Below, one piece after another: positions 11,310 through 23,719 of a stretch of 64,000 bases of DNA. The stretch's first letter is position 1, and each line of letters starts with the position of its first letter. This stretch comes from Symbiodinium natans (Eukaryota; Sar; Dinophyceae; Suessiales; Symbiodiniaceae): NCBI GenBank assembly GCA_905221605.1, contig CAJNDS010002530.1, positions 186,001-250,000 on the forward strand, in the 5' to 3' direction. Below the pieces are notes generated by a model, which made no database searches, was not told the origin of the DNA, and was given only the letters and a program-made list of their open reading frames with translations. A program made the translations under genes and the position numbers.

Positions 11310-13400
11310 GCTATTCAAAAGCAACATCACTGAACTCGGCAGCGAATGCCATTGGCAGCCCACCCGCACGGCAGCGATGACGAACGCCTGTGCAAAAAAA
11401 ACAGTTCAATGACTGTAAGGACTGTGCCCATGTTCGTCATGCTTGGGTTCTGGTGATGCGCGGGAATGGCATCCTTGTCATTTCGTAGAGTTGCCGCGGC
11501 GTAGAGGAAGGACTTGGCACGCCTGCATTGTCGCAGGCAGCCACTCTGTGCGGTTGCTTGCACCACCTCGCAAACTGAGGCTGCACCGTCGGACTGCTTC
11601 CAGCACAAATGATCTGTCCTGGGCGTGAGTCAAGAAGCGTTTCGCGTCGAGGCGCTTGCTCGCGAAACCAGCAAGTGCCTGCTTTAGGAGCGGAGAGGCG
11701 TGTCGGAGAGCCTCTCAAGCCGGTGATGGCACACCAAATCACATGAGACGAGACACAGGGATGAAGAGTGCCTCCCCAGCTTGGGCTACTGCTTCTGCTA
11801 CAAGCTCCTTGTTTGCCTGGCGGAACTCACCGATGCCACAAGCTAAGCTCAGAATGCACGTGCCCCGATCTTCGGACAGACTTCGGGATTGGATTACCAT
11901 GATCATTCAAAGGTCAAATCAAGACAAGACAGCTACTGGAGGTTATGCGAGACGCAGCTGTCACGTGAGCGCAAAGCAAAAACGAAGTCGCACGACACGC
12001 ATCGGCCAAGAGTCTTGAAGCTGACAAGCAAGCTTTTTTTGAGTCAGGCAGGAGAAGTGCGGGCGCGACACTTAAAGGCTATGCTGCTTGTAAACAAGCG
12101 CTTTACGCGCGGAGGGCGCGGAGGGCGCGACGGCGCGGAGGGCGCGGAGCGCGCCGAGAGCGCGGAGGGCTTGCAAACGCGGAGGGGGCGGAGGGGCATC
12201 CACGTGTCCCCACTCCCCTGCCCATCAACCGAATGTCACGCATGGGTTTTATTCCGCGCTCCCCGCTCCCCCCCGAACCCGCCTGTCAACCTCCATGCAT
12301 GGTCCACGCCCCCCCACGCCACGCCCCTCTCCAACAAAATGTTCCGAACCCCCTCCCTGACCGTGTCGTCTCCGCGGCCTCCCGTCAAAATTCATTCCGT
12401 CCGACCCTCCTCCAAGAAGCGATCCGATAGAACGCCTTCCGCATTGAAGCTCCAAACGAGAACCCAATTTCAGAATTGGTTTTCGGAGGAATCCAAGAAA
12501 ACAAAGAGCACGCGCAGAATAGACGTTAAGCGTCCAAGGAAGGGGGGGGGGGGGTGAAAAGGGCGGGCGGGGGTCCAAAAGGGGGGGGCCCCCCCCCCCT
12601 CCCCAGAAAAGGCGACCCTGAATGGGGGGCGGGGGACTGGGGCCCCCCCCCCCCACCCCCCCCCCCGCAGCCGTTTATCTCTTTGATTTTCATACCACTT
12701 AAGGACTTAAGGGTCGGGGTCGCTTTTTGACCCAGCTGAACACTGGAGAGAAGACTTGTAAACGACAACTCTCGCGAGCTCCAAGGAGCTAGCTTTCGTG
12801 ACTTTGCTACAAGAGAGGTACACATCTGCCTGCAGCTGTGCAGGCGCATGGACCAAGGCTTCACCATCATTCCGCAGAGCCTCAAGGCCCGACATGTCCC
12901 GACATGTCCCGACGTGTCTGGGCCCCAGATGTGCATACTTCTCTGGCGATCTCACTTGCCGGGCTCAAGGCTGTGCGAACTACCTGCAATCAAACACACA
13001 TGGCATCGAACAGCTTTGCCTGGGCCTTCGTATCGCAACATATTACATCCAACCCGGATGCAGTAATCTAGCAATATCCTGCACCTCATGGTCTCTGCGT
13101 AGCGGGAGTGGGACAAAGCGCAGCGCAGTTCCACATTCGTGGAGTGCTGCGAGCACCAGCTCCTCGAATCTCAAAAACTGAAGAGACAGGGTAAGACAAT
13201 GAAAGACACTTTGCAGCTTGCAGCAAAAGAAGCAAGGTCGATAGATGCCAGCCTTGTCGAGCAGCAGTTCTTCACTGCAGTGCATCAGCATGCTTCCGGA
13301 GTGCTGTACTGCGGCAAGCGCCAGTTCACGGTTTTGTCGCAGGCAGTCCCGAACTTCTCCTTCAGAAATCTTCAGACATTGGCATCTTGCAGATGCTTGG
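11310..13400 (-). CDS. DUF4116-repeat protein, dispersed exons
   Basis: Several minus-strand islands share the pattern of the ~50-residue DUF4116 repeat (an Ala-Val pair, then Gly-x-Ala-Leu, then a Pro/Ala-Ser helix cap). They are: 13380-13250 EGEVRDCLRQNRELALAAVQ, then HSGSMLMHCSEELLLDK; 13190-13060 FEELVLAALHECGTALRFVP; 12890-12750 LEALRNDGEALVHAPAQLQA; 11860-11750 EFRQANKELVAEAVAQAGEA; 11725-11600 DRSFVLEAVRRCSLSLRGG; and about 11390-11310 AFVIAAVRVGCQWHSLPSS. The role of DUF4116 proteins is unknown. Exon joints were not resolved and start and stop are not identified. The islands at 11.3-11.9 kb and 12.7-13.4 kb are separated by the low-complexity block at 12.0-12.67 kb, so they could be two genes. 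Assignment to the repeat family is by pattern recognition only. Confidence 0.6.
12105..12195 (+). repeat. Degenerate GGAGGGCGC tandem repeat
   Basis: Units of GGAGGGCGC/GGAGCGCGC repeat with small changes. They drive a Gly/Arg/Ala-rich open frame that is not taken as coding. Confidence 0.85.
12541..12668 (+). repeat. Alternating long G runs and C runs
   Basis: Within 128 bp are four G runs (up to 12 G) and three C runs (up to 14 C), some directly abutting (GGGGGGGGCCCCCCCCCC). Both strands can form G-quadruplexes, and the G and C runs can pair as hairpins. It splits the two groups of DUF4116 exons. Confidence 0.9.
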
Positions 13401-13539
13401 CGGGCTCTGCATGGTAATAGCTTCACGCTTATAAACCACAAATGCGGGGGGCCATTCCTTTACCGCTGCTCGAAGTTTGGGGAATTAACATCCATGCCTG
13501 AAAAGCGAAACCACCAAAACCCCAAGAACTACCCAGAAC

Positions 13540-13830
13540 CATCTTGAACCTTAGGTTCCAGCTTCAGATTTAGGACTGTTCTCGGTTTAGGAATGAGGCC
13601 TGCAGTTTCAGCCAGGAGGTAGTGTTCATGGGGGTCTAGGGCTGTGGGTGTGGGCTTACAGGGTTCATAGCGTCCCTGGACTCCAGGATTAGTAACTTTA
13701 GTATTGGGCGAGAACATATGTTGGACATTTTTTGCGTTTTGGGTTTTTTGCGCGGGGTCTAGGGTTCCAAAGTACAGAGAAAATAGATGTTTAGTATCCA
13801 CCAAAGTACACAGGAAATAGAGGTGTCCGA
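13540..13830 (+). repeat. Degenerate telomere-like (TTTAGGG-related) patch
   Basis: The plus strand is rich in GGGTCTAGGG, GATTTAGGA, GGTTTAGG and TCTAGGGTTCC elements with no exact periodic array. Similar patches occur at about 15.17-15.31, 15.54-15.62, 23.32-23.51, 49.79-49.94 and 56.59-56.66 kb. No exon is visible from 13450 to 14270. Confidence 0.6.
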
Positions 13831-14280
13831 TTAATACGTGTTTTATCGCGCGTCCTCTTTGCCCGGCATGACCTTCTTTGCAACGCAAGTTTGCATTCCA
13901 TAGATGCTCGCATGATGGGGTTGGAAAGGATTCAGGTCTGCGCTTGATCGCCAGCCCTCTTTATGGCATGATCTTCTTTCTGAAGCAAGCTTGCCAGCCT
14001 TCAAAATACGTAAACAAATGCGCTGAGAAAGAACCAGCGACAAGCAACAGCTGAGCATACGAAAATTAAGCCATCAGCTAAATGCAGCAGTAACGATATG
14101 AACAATGGTTTACAGCACACAGAAGTACAGAGAATAAGTACGTACATAATGAAACTAAGAGTTTTATCCAAAGAAAGGCAGAATTGAAGACTTTGTAAAG
14201 AAGATCATGCACTAAACGGACTTGCGATAAAACACATGTGAAATCTGGCATTGTGTTTGCAAATCCCCACCTCGCCGTTT

Positions 14281-14385
14281 CCCCCCCCCCCCCCCCCCCC
14301 CGCCTCGCCCAAACTCCCGCCCCAACCCCCGCGCCAACCCCCGCCCCAACCCCCGCCGCAACCCCCTCCCCCCCCCCCCTCTTCA
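14281..14385 (+). repeat. C-rich minisatellite (CCAACCCCCGCC-like)
   Basis: A 22-base C run is followed by five or six degenerate 12-13-bp units (CCAACCCCCGCC) and a second C run. The Pro-Ala-Pro-Thr open frame across it is low complexity. Confidence 0.9.
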
Positions 14386-14529
14386 TGGATTTAGAAGCCA
14401 TGCAATTTTACAGAAGATCATGCCATAGATTGCTATAGAGAAAACTTGCGTCAAGACAACGTGCGAATCCTCTCCAAACCTGTCATGCTGGCACCGTGCT
14501 TTCAAACGGCGGGGCGAGGCTGCACCCCT

Positions 14530-15100
14530 TGTGCGTTTCTAGTGCGTTTCCGTCCTTCCGTCTTTCTTGAGAGATTTTTGAAAATCTTTACTGTTTTTCG
14601 TTCTTGCTTTCGTCATTGTTCTTTGCGCGCTGCATGTCTGGTTTTGTTTCATGTAATTCCTCGTTCAGTTACATCTTTCTTTCTTGATATGTGTGTCTTC
14701 ACTTCCTTCGTTCTTTCTTTTTGTATGCATGTCTTTGTTTGTGTCTTTATTTCATTCGTTCGTGCGTTATTTATGTATTTGTTTCGTTTTCTGAATTGTG
14801 CGCCTCTTCTTTTGCGTGTCGTTCGGTCGGTATTGCTGCCGCTCTTGCTTTGTTGACATTTCAGCATGTGTTTCTGTCGCTGTTCGGTTGGTATTTCTGT
14901 CGTTGCGAAATTCGTTCTTGATGTCTGTGATTCTTTGCTTCTTGACTTCGTTGTTTATGTTGATTTCGTTCCTTGTTACTTAGTTTTTTTTCTTTCTTCC
15001 TTTCTTTACAGCTTTCTTTCTGTCGTTCTGTCGTTCTGTCTTCCAGTAACTCTTTCTTTCTAACCTCTATTTCATCTTTTTTCATGGGACACCTCTTTTT
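14530..15100 (+). repeat. Pyrimidine-biased T-rich tract (degenerate TTTC/TTCG)
   Basis: About 570 bp of the plus strand is dominated by TTTCTTTC, TTCGTTC and TTTGTGTC words with very few A. The Phe/Leu/Cys-rich plus frame (14446-14856) and the Lys/Arg/Glu-rich minus frame are artefacts of the bias. Confidence 0.8.
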
Positions 15101-17050
15101 CCTCTGTGCTTCATAAGGAAAGCCATTATTTAATCTACATTGAAATAGAAAATGGATCAAACTGAAAAGCTAAATCTAAAACAATTCAGGGACCTATAGT
15201 ATGAGGGATGGAGGCTTCGTGCTGAATTTCGCTGTTCGGATTGAAACTTTTAGTTTCTATAGCAGGGTTGAGGGCTTAGGATTTAGAGTTCTTTTGGGCT
15301 CCAAGCTGGAGCTGAAGTGTCTTCTCACACAAGGAGTTGTGTTTTAGTAATGGGTTGGAAGCTTTGTTCAAAATCACTGAAATAGGGCGGGCTTCAGGAA
15401 AACCCTCATCCACATGTTCCGGCCTCTCCGGAAAGGCGTGCAACTTGCGTTTTGTTTCGGCCTCCGTTCCCATTGCCATAGGAAAATCCGAAACATGATG
15501 GGTACGAATTGCGTTCTTCATTCGGAATGCGCGAGATGCCTCTCATCACTCACCCTATAAACCCCTACACCTTAAGCCCTAAACTAATCCCTTACTGCAT
15601 CTTACCGCGTTTTAACACTAGGGCGGGGGGGGAGGGGGGTCTTTAGAGGGAACCGGCTAGTGCAGGGTGCCCACAGGTCGGTCCTAGTTGTTGCAGCACG
15701 CGTCCATCACAAATCGCATCAAAGTCGGCGCCTGGAATGAGGCCTGCTAAAACCTTAGTCTCTTCTGGACTCTGCGCGGGTTCTGCGAGCACAGTGCGGG
15801 CATCAAACCTTTGCAGCTGCTTCTGAGTGGCACGATCTAAAGTTGCGGTCCAGGCAGGCTGGACCCTGAGAAGGCCGATGCATGCGATGTGATGTGGTGA
15901 TGTTGTTTCCAGATGCGGTGGGGTGAGGGAATTCCCTAGTCAAGGCATGCCCGTGCTTTCGCCGTGCTTCCTGCTTGAACGCACATCTTGAAACATCTTG
16001 AAATCCTTGACAGATCTTTTCAACTTCACTTATACCGCGCCCGCACACCACACTCTGCACAATTCCCCTCACATCTTCACGCATCTTCACACATCTTCAC
16101 ACATGTTCACACTCGGTATGCCTGACCAAGGTGAGCTTGAGAGGAAGGTCGCCTCGGCGCGTACTTCGGCACACAGCGAGGAATCACATCCTGAAATGGA
16201 GTCTCGTGCAGGGACATTCGTGCGGCGCAACTCCTGCTTTCTCTTTTGCTCAGTGTGTTTCAATATCTCTGTGATTGAGCAGATTGAGCTCGCAGCTCTT
16301 CTTCTTGAAGGCGTTCGGCAGCGGCCCCGGGCCCAGCGCCGCCCCAGCCCAGACCAGGCGAAAGAGCTCCCCTCAAGAGTCGACGTCGGAAAACAAAAGA
16401 CGCTCTCAAAAGACTCTGAATGAAGCCAATGAAACCAGATGAAAGCAGTGACTCTAGCATAGCGATTCTCACAGGATGGCAGAGTAGAGGTGGATGGCAT
16501 GGATGGAGTGGTGGGCTCTGGTTGGAAAGCGTTGAACATGTGTAAAGAGTCAACGAGTCGGGCGCACCAGGAATGGACGTCTCAAGGCTGACAGCATCCA
16601 CCAAGTCCTGCAAATGCTGAGTTCGATGGTTCATTAATCAGTTAGGGTCGGTGCGGTCTCCTGAGTTGTCCAGCTTGCCTTTGGCATGATGAGGCAGAGC
16701 TCAGTGTGGTGGAGGCCACACATCACCTGCAAGAGATGTTCAATGTGAAAGACAAAGTTGCAAGATGTTGCAAGCGTTGCCCTGAACCTGGATGCTCGAG
16801 GGCCCCTCGGGCATCAAGGATGCGTAGGCTGCACAGGCTGTCGAGGCCAGATACTTCGAACGTGTCATTGCACACGGGCCCGCCATCACGGGCCCAGTAT
16901 TGCAAGTTCCAGTCCAGTGCCCTGCTTCACCATGAGACTGCTACACAATGTTACATCGTGTTGTAACCCTCATTCTAGGGCCATGCTGGCAAAATGCCCT
17001 GTTTCACGTCACTATATGTCACTCAAACGGATTTGTTGATGCACCTTCTG
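15100..17050. other. No supported gene; telomere-like remnants and short tandem repeat
   Basis: 15170-15310 and 15540-15620 hold degenerate TTTAGGG/CCCTAAA-like sequence. 16075-16115 holds three copies of CATCTTCACA. A plus-strand frame ending near 16423 (IEQIELAALLLEGVRQR) and a minus frame at 16725-16900 (SGLDSLCSLRILDARGA) look faintly protein-like, but neither can be supported. Confidence 0.45.
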
Positions 17051-17329
17051 CCACTAGTACAAACAGATGTCGGCTAGCGGTGCTTCGGTATACATGTGCT
17101 GCGGAGACCTTCACCTTTGGTGAAGTCCTGACCAGCTGGAGCCACGTGGATGCAGCTGTGTTTTTTCCAAGGCCTCCGAGCCTCCGAATCAATGAAGTCA
17201 GCATAGCGGTGACTAATCTCCGAAGGTGAGCAAATGGTGAGGAGGGCAAAGCAGAAGGTGATCCACCTTTGCCCGGTTCTTCTTCTTGGCGGGCTTCTTT
17301 GTCGGCCTTGGAGATGCACAAGAATATCC

Positions 17330-18480
17330 ACAAGAAAAGCACGGCTGACGCAGCAACTGACTATACAGAAACAGACTCTTCTGAGTCGGAGCTCGCTGCC
17401 ACCAACCTTCGCCAAGCGGCTTCTTGAACTTGGCCATTTCGTCTGACGTGTAGAAGTCCGACTGGAACTTGTTCTGCACAATGGTCACATGAGAGCAGGA
17501 TAGTGAGATAGTGAGAGGAGCTACACTCGGATCTTCGGGCGTGCCCCGAAGTCCAATGTCTGGTTCTCGCTCATGGTTGTCAAGATCTGCAGCCTGCCCA
17601 GGTCACGGCGACATTTGCCGAAGCTGGTATTTCATGCTGACTGCTCGGTGCTAGAAGGAATGGGTAAATACGAGTTGGGATCCGGCACGTGGCGCATGCA
17701 CCTCTTCTCAGGATCCCTCTCTTCGATGACTCCAGTGGGCACGCCACCGATCATGAAGCCGCTGGGTGCGACGGAAGGATCATCGTACCTCATCCGGCTG
17801 TGCATCCGAAGTGGAGCTTTGAAGGATGCTTCCACTGACGCAGGCGACTCGCAAGACGAATGTCACTTGTCGAGGATGTCCGCCCCTTGTTTGGTGGGAT
17901 CGTACTCCACCTGCGACCTTGGGATGCAGCCGACATGCATGCCTAAGCGCCACCATGCTCCACCATGCGCCACCTGATGGCTTCGTTTTTCTTCGCCCTG
18001 TCAGAATCCAGCCTGACAATGCCAACTCATCAACGTCGCAAGCAATGGCATGATTTGACGTTGCATTGCCACAAAGCCGAATCCTTTAGCATTCTCTAGC
18101 TGACCAAGTACAAGCAAAGGCACAGATTGACATTGGACAGCTCATCCTGCCTCACATGATCGCAAATGGCAGCCTATGGCAACTTGCACGTCTGCAGAGC
18201 CGTGCCAAGGCTCTGCATCTTGAGAGGCAGGCGTCTCTACGAGGTTGCCATCCTTGTCAATCAGCCGCTGGTCGCTGAGGGTCATCACCATCGACTGGCG
18301 GCACCGATCAGGTATATCAGGTCATCTGTGGCCAGAAGAACAGGGGAGCTGTGCGAAAGGACCAGAGCCTCGCCCTCCTTCAAGGCTTCGGAGTCGTGTC
18401 GCACTTTCATCTTCGGAACCTTCCCAAGAGCAATCGAGAGGAGACTCGAACGCCTGCGAGACTGTCGATCAAAGGTCGCG
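17330..18480 (-). CDS. Unrecognised minus-strand gene, several exon islands
   Basis: I do not recognise this gene. Protein-like minus frames follow one another: about 18430-18310 KMKVRHDSEALKEGEALVLS; about 18290-18185 VMTLSDQRLIDKDGNLVETP; about 17935-17865 SQVEYDPTKQGADILDK; about 17835-17645 MRYDDPSVAPSGFMIGGVPT, then GVIEERDPEKRCMRHVPDPN; and about 17480-17340 KFQSDFYTSDEMAKFKKPLG, then EGWWQRAPTQK. Charged, Gly/Pro-punctuated sequence with consistent strand argues for a real, soluble, enzyme-like protein. Joints and ends are unresolved. Confidence 0.45.
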
Positions 18481-18569
18481 GCAGACGCATCTCCGCCAGG
18501 GGCCGCTTTCCTGCTCACGTACAGTATTGCAGAGTACGTTTTGTATCCCCCCATAACATATGAGTGCAT

Positions 18570-19440
18570 CTAGAGCTGTCGAACAGCGACGATAGTGGGG
18601 CATTTAGCGAACACAGACTTCGACGGTTTGGCATTTGGCGAGCACAGAAGTACAAAAGTAATGAGATAGTTCGAGGACGGTGAGCATGGCCATGCCCGAG
18701 AAAAACGCATGGTTCCGGGGCGGGCGCACTGCCCGCCAACATCTACCCCCCGCGTACTCTTCACGTTGAAACCCCTTGGTGTTGGCACAGTTTTTGGGGA
18801 ATATCTTTACAGCATTGCAACCTAGCAACCGGCTGATGATGCCCATGTGCAAAACTTTTGCCCGAACCCCGGTTTGCGCCCAGCCAATGGCCATGTGTTC
18901 CTGCGCTTGCATGCGCCTACTGCAAGCCATAACAAACAGATTGCCGATCGTGTTACCAAGCTCCTGCCAGGGACCCCTTGCAAGCCATCATGAGCACGGC
19001 CTCTATGCAGAAGATCATACTGGGCATTTGCCAGAAGGCCATGTTGTCGGGAAGAACATGCAGTCAAAACCGAGAGGATTTCAAACGGAGCGGAGAGAAA
19101 GCACCCAGCATCTCCCCGAAAAAAACAGCATCCGCAGCACTGCCGGTATGAAAACTTTTGGAACCTGCTGCACATCACTGGGAACAGAAACAACATACAC
19201 TTGACATCAAGACGACCGTTTTTTCATGCTGCCCATGTTGCAAACTTTCTGTCTGACTACAACTCACCGCGGTGTTAAATACATGAGTACGATCAGGCCA
19301 GTCCTCTTCTTGCCATCATCTGTCTTGGCTGTCGCGCCTTTCATGCTGCCATCTGAACCTCTTGTCCTGCCAGGACGAATGGACGGCTGCCAACTAGGCT
19401 GCCGATGTGTTGGAGCAGCAACACAGGCAAGTACTCAGCG
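18570..19440. other. No supported gene
   Basis: Frames on both strands are short and lack protein-like composition. Nothing structural stands out. Confidence 0.4.
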
Positions 19441-19449
19441 ACCCTGACC

Positions 19450-21010
19450 ACAATTCCTGGCGATCCAGTCTGACGCAGTGCCAGTGCCTTCCTTGGCGAA
19501 GCCGCACGAAGACTGGTTATGCAGGCATTCAGCACATGTGCGCCTCGCCTCCTTCTCAAGGATGTCACCCAAGCCAGCGCCTTTCACTAAGTCCTGCTTC
19601 AAAGTTCATGCTGGCCATTCTCGGCTCACAGAAATATCTGTCACATGGCGACGGTCTTACAAAAAGCGTCCTCGTGGTCCTTCTTCGACTTAGCTGCAGC
19701 AGCCTATACTCGCCAACCGTTTGAGAAACAACGCAAGGACTCAGCCAGCTCATAGAACGTGTGTCGAGAGCTATACGTGGCTCCTTACGGCTACTTGTTG
19801 AGTTCGTAGATGCTCGAAGACGCTTTGACGCCTGCCTTGCGCTTTGACTCTTTGTCCTTGTCTTTCGCATCTTCAGCTTTCTTATCCGCTGGAGCAAAAA
19901 CCTGAGAACAAGAGCAAGTGACGGCTGGGATTGGCGTGCTAGCTGCTAGGCTCAGGACGTGGAAGAATGGAAACTTTAATTTGGGCCCGGTCTGCAACAT
20001 TCTAAGTGTCAGCATATTGGCAGGATTGGAACCAAGGCAGCTTTCGGTGTTGCAACTTCAGACCCGGTGTAGTAAAGAACGGAGGACGATCATCACGCAG
20101 GGGGCCCCCAAGGCAATGAGCCGAAGAGCCATCTTGCAGGATCCCGAGAGAGCTTGAGGAAAACATCAGACGAGCACAAGACTTGGTCTTGGAACAGTGC
20201 GAGCTGTGGCCTGCAAACTGAAAAATGTAAAGGTAATGTTGCGAAACTTGTCTGCACGGAATACTTCCGCACTCGCCCAAAGCCTGGACGAGAAAAGAAA
20301 ATGCAGACAGCCCGAGAACCTTATTGAAACAACCTGGTTTTAAGATTGCTTTTCAAAGGGGTAGTCGGCTCAAAGCATGAGAGCCCATTGAGTGTTCTGC
20401 AGATGTGTGTTTTGTTTGCCTTTTTTCTTTTGGGGGGGGGGGGGGGGGCTGGGAGGTTGGAGGTGGCGACTCGCACCTTTGCTTCAATGCCTGAGGAAAG
20501 AGTTGATTATGCTGGAGTACGAATCCGAAGTCGCAATTGGCCCCTGGGCCTCATGACATGACATCCACTTGCAAGCTACCAAGCTGAAAGCAACAGAGGA
20601 TAGCTGAAGCATACTTGTAGCTGAAGTGGAAGCGGTACAAGCGGCTGTACTTGGCCAGGGGTGAGCATCATGGGACCGTTGCGCTTGCCGTGATTGGGGC
20701 TCTGGCAGGATCGTTGGAGCTGCCTTGGGAACCTTGGCTCAGAAGCTGTAGTGACCACACGGGGCATCATATCATTCCCCGCATCTCGGGTCCGACTCTG
20801 AAATGCTCAGTGAGCTTGGTGAACTTAGTTGGACACTCTTTGGCTTGTCTTCCCTGAGCTTTTGGATGCCCAGCCTGGCAAGAGCACGTGCTCCAGCACG
20901 AATTCCACTGGTTTCCCTTAAGAGCATCCGAAGGCGAAAGAACCAGAAAACACCAATAACACATAATAACACCACATAAAATACCAACTCAGCGAAATCG
21001 CATCGCAAGC
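19450..21010 (-). CDS. Unrecognised minus-strand exons, including membrane-spanning segments
   Basis: Minus frames that look coding: about 21008-20790, with a clear single membrane segment ELVFYVVLLCVIGVFWFF followed by a basic stretch RLRMLLRETSG and KLREDKPKSVQL; about 20160-20080 MALRLIALGAPCVMIVLRSL, a second hydrophobic helix; about 19905-19795 APADKKAEDAKDKDKESKRK ending YELNK and a stop; and about 19590-19470 GDILEKEARRTCAECLHNQS then SCGFAKEGTG, with several Cys. Order and strand suggest one or two membrane proteins with charged tails. Function unknown; joints unresolved. 20432-20449 is a poly-G run inside an intron. Confidence 0.4.
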
Positions 21011-23540
21011 CGGAGCCGGGATGACGACTCGCGGAGTTTGTTGCTTTCTTCGACCGACTGGCTGATCTGCGGAAAGCTCACAGCATGGGCTTGAGAATGA
21101 GGGATGCTAGCGGCGGAGTAGAAAGCATGGGCGCGACTCAACAAGGTGTCTACGATTTACATGTATGGACTGTATGCGATTCAACTGGCAAGCGGGTGCC
21201 CTCGGGGCCCAAAGCTTGAGAGCAGGCGGGTGAACACATTAGCAGCAGCGCTAGGTTCTCGGTGTGGATTGCACCTCGCCCGCTTTCGGCGGCATCTTCT
21301 TCCTAGTTGGCCAGGCCTCACAAGTCTGCGTCTCTACACCCAAGAACACAAGCTCAATGCACGACGCCTGCGTGCTGCCACTGCAAAACAGCCGCAGGCC
21401 AAGCTACAATTGGCCCAAATCCTTTTGAGCCCAAAAGGTTTCCGCGATGGTAGCAACATGTAAACTGCAATCGTGCTTTGAGAGCTCGATCTCTACTTTG
21501 AGGTATCATGAGGCTGCCGCTGCCTGCATTTTCCGAGCCGTGCGCGCGTGCTCAGGAAGCAGCTGCATCTGCAGGCGCTTCATGCCTTTCGGGACCGGTA
21601 CCCTTTGATCTGTAGCCATGTACTGCAAGATACTTCTGTACATTCATGGATACATGTCACCTGCAGACTTGACAATGCAACTCATCGAGCGTCGAACTTT
21701 CCATTATCTTCGCTGCTGGTCACCCAGACTTTCCCAGCCTGCTTGTGTGTTGTGCTTCCCGCACAACGTGCCGATGCTTTGAACTTAACGAACTGTGTGA
21801 CAAGAGGGAGACCTCGCCACAACTGTTCCTCCAAGAACTTTCATCTCGTTCACAGCCTCACAGGTGACTCGCAAGGCTGTGAAAAACTGTGCAAAACTGT
21901 GCATATCACAGCAGTTCATAGCTGGCACAAAGTTGCCCCCCCCTCACCGCCCTCACCTCAAGTGCCATTCTCGCATGTGCTGGCTGGACGAACTGGATCA
22001 ATGCGTCTGCACCCACGCCCACAGGATGAGAACGCCGTCGGATGTAAGCGATCTGCGAGCGCAGCCGTGGAGTCATCTATCACAGTGTCAACAAATTCAT
22101 TTATGTTATACCAGTACCGAAAAATGTTAAACGTGGTTAAACATCTGATGCGTCTGCAAGTAGAACCCTTTTCAGTCGGTACTCCTGGCCCATTCTGCAG
22201 TGGAGCAAGGACTTGCCCTTCACACGCTGAAGTGTCGTGTACGTGTCTTTCTCCCTCTCTCCCGCTGTCGCTGTCTCCATCTCTCTTCTTGCAGGCATGA
22301 AGACCGGGCCTACCCCTCGCTCCGCGTCCTAGGGGCACGACTGTTCCCGCTTTCTCAGGCTGCACGCCCCCCAGTTCGGGGTCTTGTTGGCGAATCGGTT
22401 GGGGCATGAAATCGACATCGTCGGGAGTCACAACAGTCGTTATTGGTTCTTCCGTTCCTCTCCCTCCCCCTCTGTTTTGTTCTTATTTCATGTCTCGTTC
22501 TGTCTTTGCTTCGTTGTTGTTTGTTTTCTTTGTTTTCTTTGTTTTGTTCGTTGTTTATCCCTCCTTCCTCATTCCTTCCTTCCATCTTTCTTTCCAGGGC
22601 CTCTCTCTGTCTCGCGGTCAGTCTCTCGGAGCAAGTCCATGTCTCTGTCTGTCTCAGGTTTGCAGCAAGTGCTGTCAGGCGACGCGATAAGTTCTTTGTC
22701 CCCTACAGTATTCAGGCTTGCGGCGGATTCTGGAGGCTTAAACAGGCCTAAAGTAGTCTGGTCTAAAGGGCTGCAGTCTTTACGCAGACGGACTTGGCAG
22801 ATGGAGGAAAACACCAGAAAGCGATGACACAATATCATGGCCCTGCCTTTCCGTAACACTCCATGCGTTCACGCAGCCGCGGCATGGTCAGGTGATAGGG
22901 TACCTCGGCATCACGAGAACATGTCTGCACATCTTTGGCCAAGTGCTGAAGGGCTGTCTCTACCCCTCAACAAATGCCGCACGATCATATTCCTCACCGC
23001 TTGGAGCTTCGAGTTTCAGAGGAGCCTGCCTAGCCTAAAACCTACCAGACTACACCCCCTAGCACCATACAATACCTACTGTGCCATACGTTGCCATGCC
23101 ATACCTAAGGGAGGCTGGAAAGCACGTCCCTGCTAGGGCTTCGCGATGCTTCGCGACACGAGAGCGATTCAAGCTTGAAAAAGGTGCACAGTGCCGATGC
23201 AGAATGCTCGAAAATGTTGCAAACACTTGATTTGCTGACCCCACCCTGTACTTTCTCCCACACAGATCGCTGTGCCAGGCAGGTGGTCAGATTTTCTCGG
23301 GTGGTTCCGGGTGACCCACCCCGTACTGTGGGGTGAGGGTTCAAGTTGGGGTTTATGGAGGGTTTAAAGGGTTTCGTAGAGGGCTTTGTAGGGTTGACGG
23401 TAGCTTTGGGTAGGTGTATAGTAAAACATAGTTATGGGGCTTTGTGGTAGGTTACTCTGGGGTAGGTTACTCTGGGGTAGGTTAGACCAACAAACCCGCC
23501 CTACACGCCCAGCCTCAGACATCCGAAAACGTACCTTATC
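21010..23540. repeat. Mostly non-coding: pyrimidine-rich tracts and telomere-like patch
   Basis: 21480-21560 (minus, LPEHARTARKMQAAAASYLK) may be an exon, but nothing else is convincing. 22230-22290 and 22440-22620 are CT/TTTG-rich tracts giving Phe/Leu/Ser frames. 23320-23520 is a degenerate GGGTTTA-type patch that includes three tandem copies of GGTAGGTTACTCTGG at about 23450-23490. Confidence 0.5.
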
Positions 23541-23719
23541 CTACCCGGCACACTACAATTGAATTGCTGTGTAAACTGCAACCACGCCGCAGGTCGTATG
23601 ACTAGTTGTGCCTCTGGGCTCTCTCTGCCACCGGCCTGCCAGTTCCAAACCGTGCATCACTGCAGATTTGCTCCTCAGCCTTTCTGGTCGAGTGTGCTGG
23701 AATTACAATGGAGACCCTG

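Noticed and set aside
14446..14856. 136-residue Phe/Leu/Cys-rich frame resembling a membrane protein
   Set aside because: Follows from the T/C bias of the tract; the opposite strand is equally open, with Lys/Glu/Arg.
16723..16905. Leucine-rich-repeat-like minus frame (GLDSLCSLRILDARGALEHP)
   Set aside because: Only one repeat-like unit, and competing frames are equally open; not enough to call.
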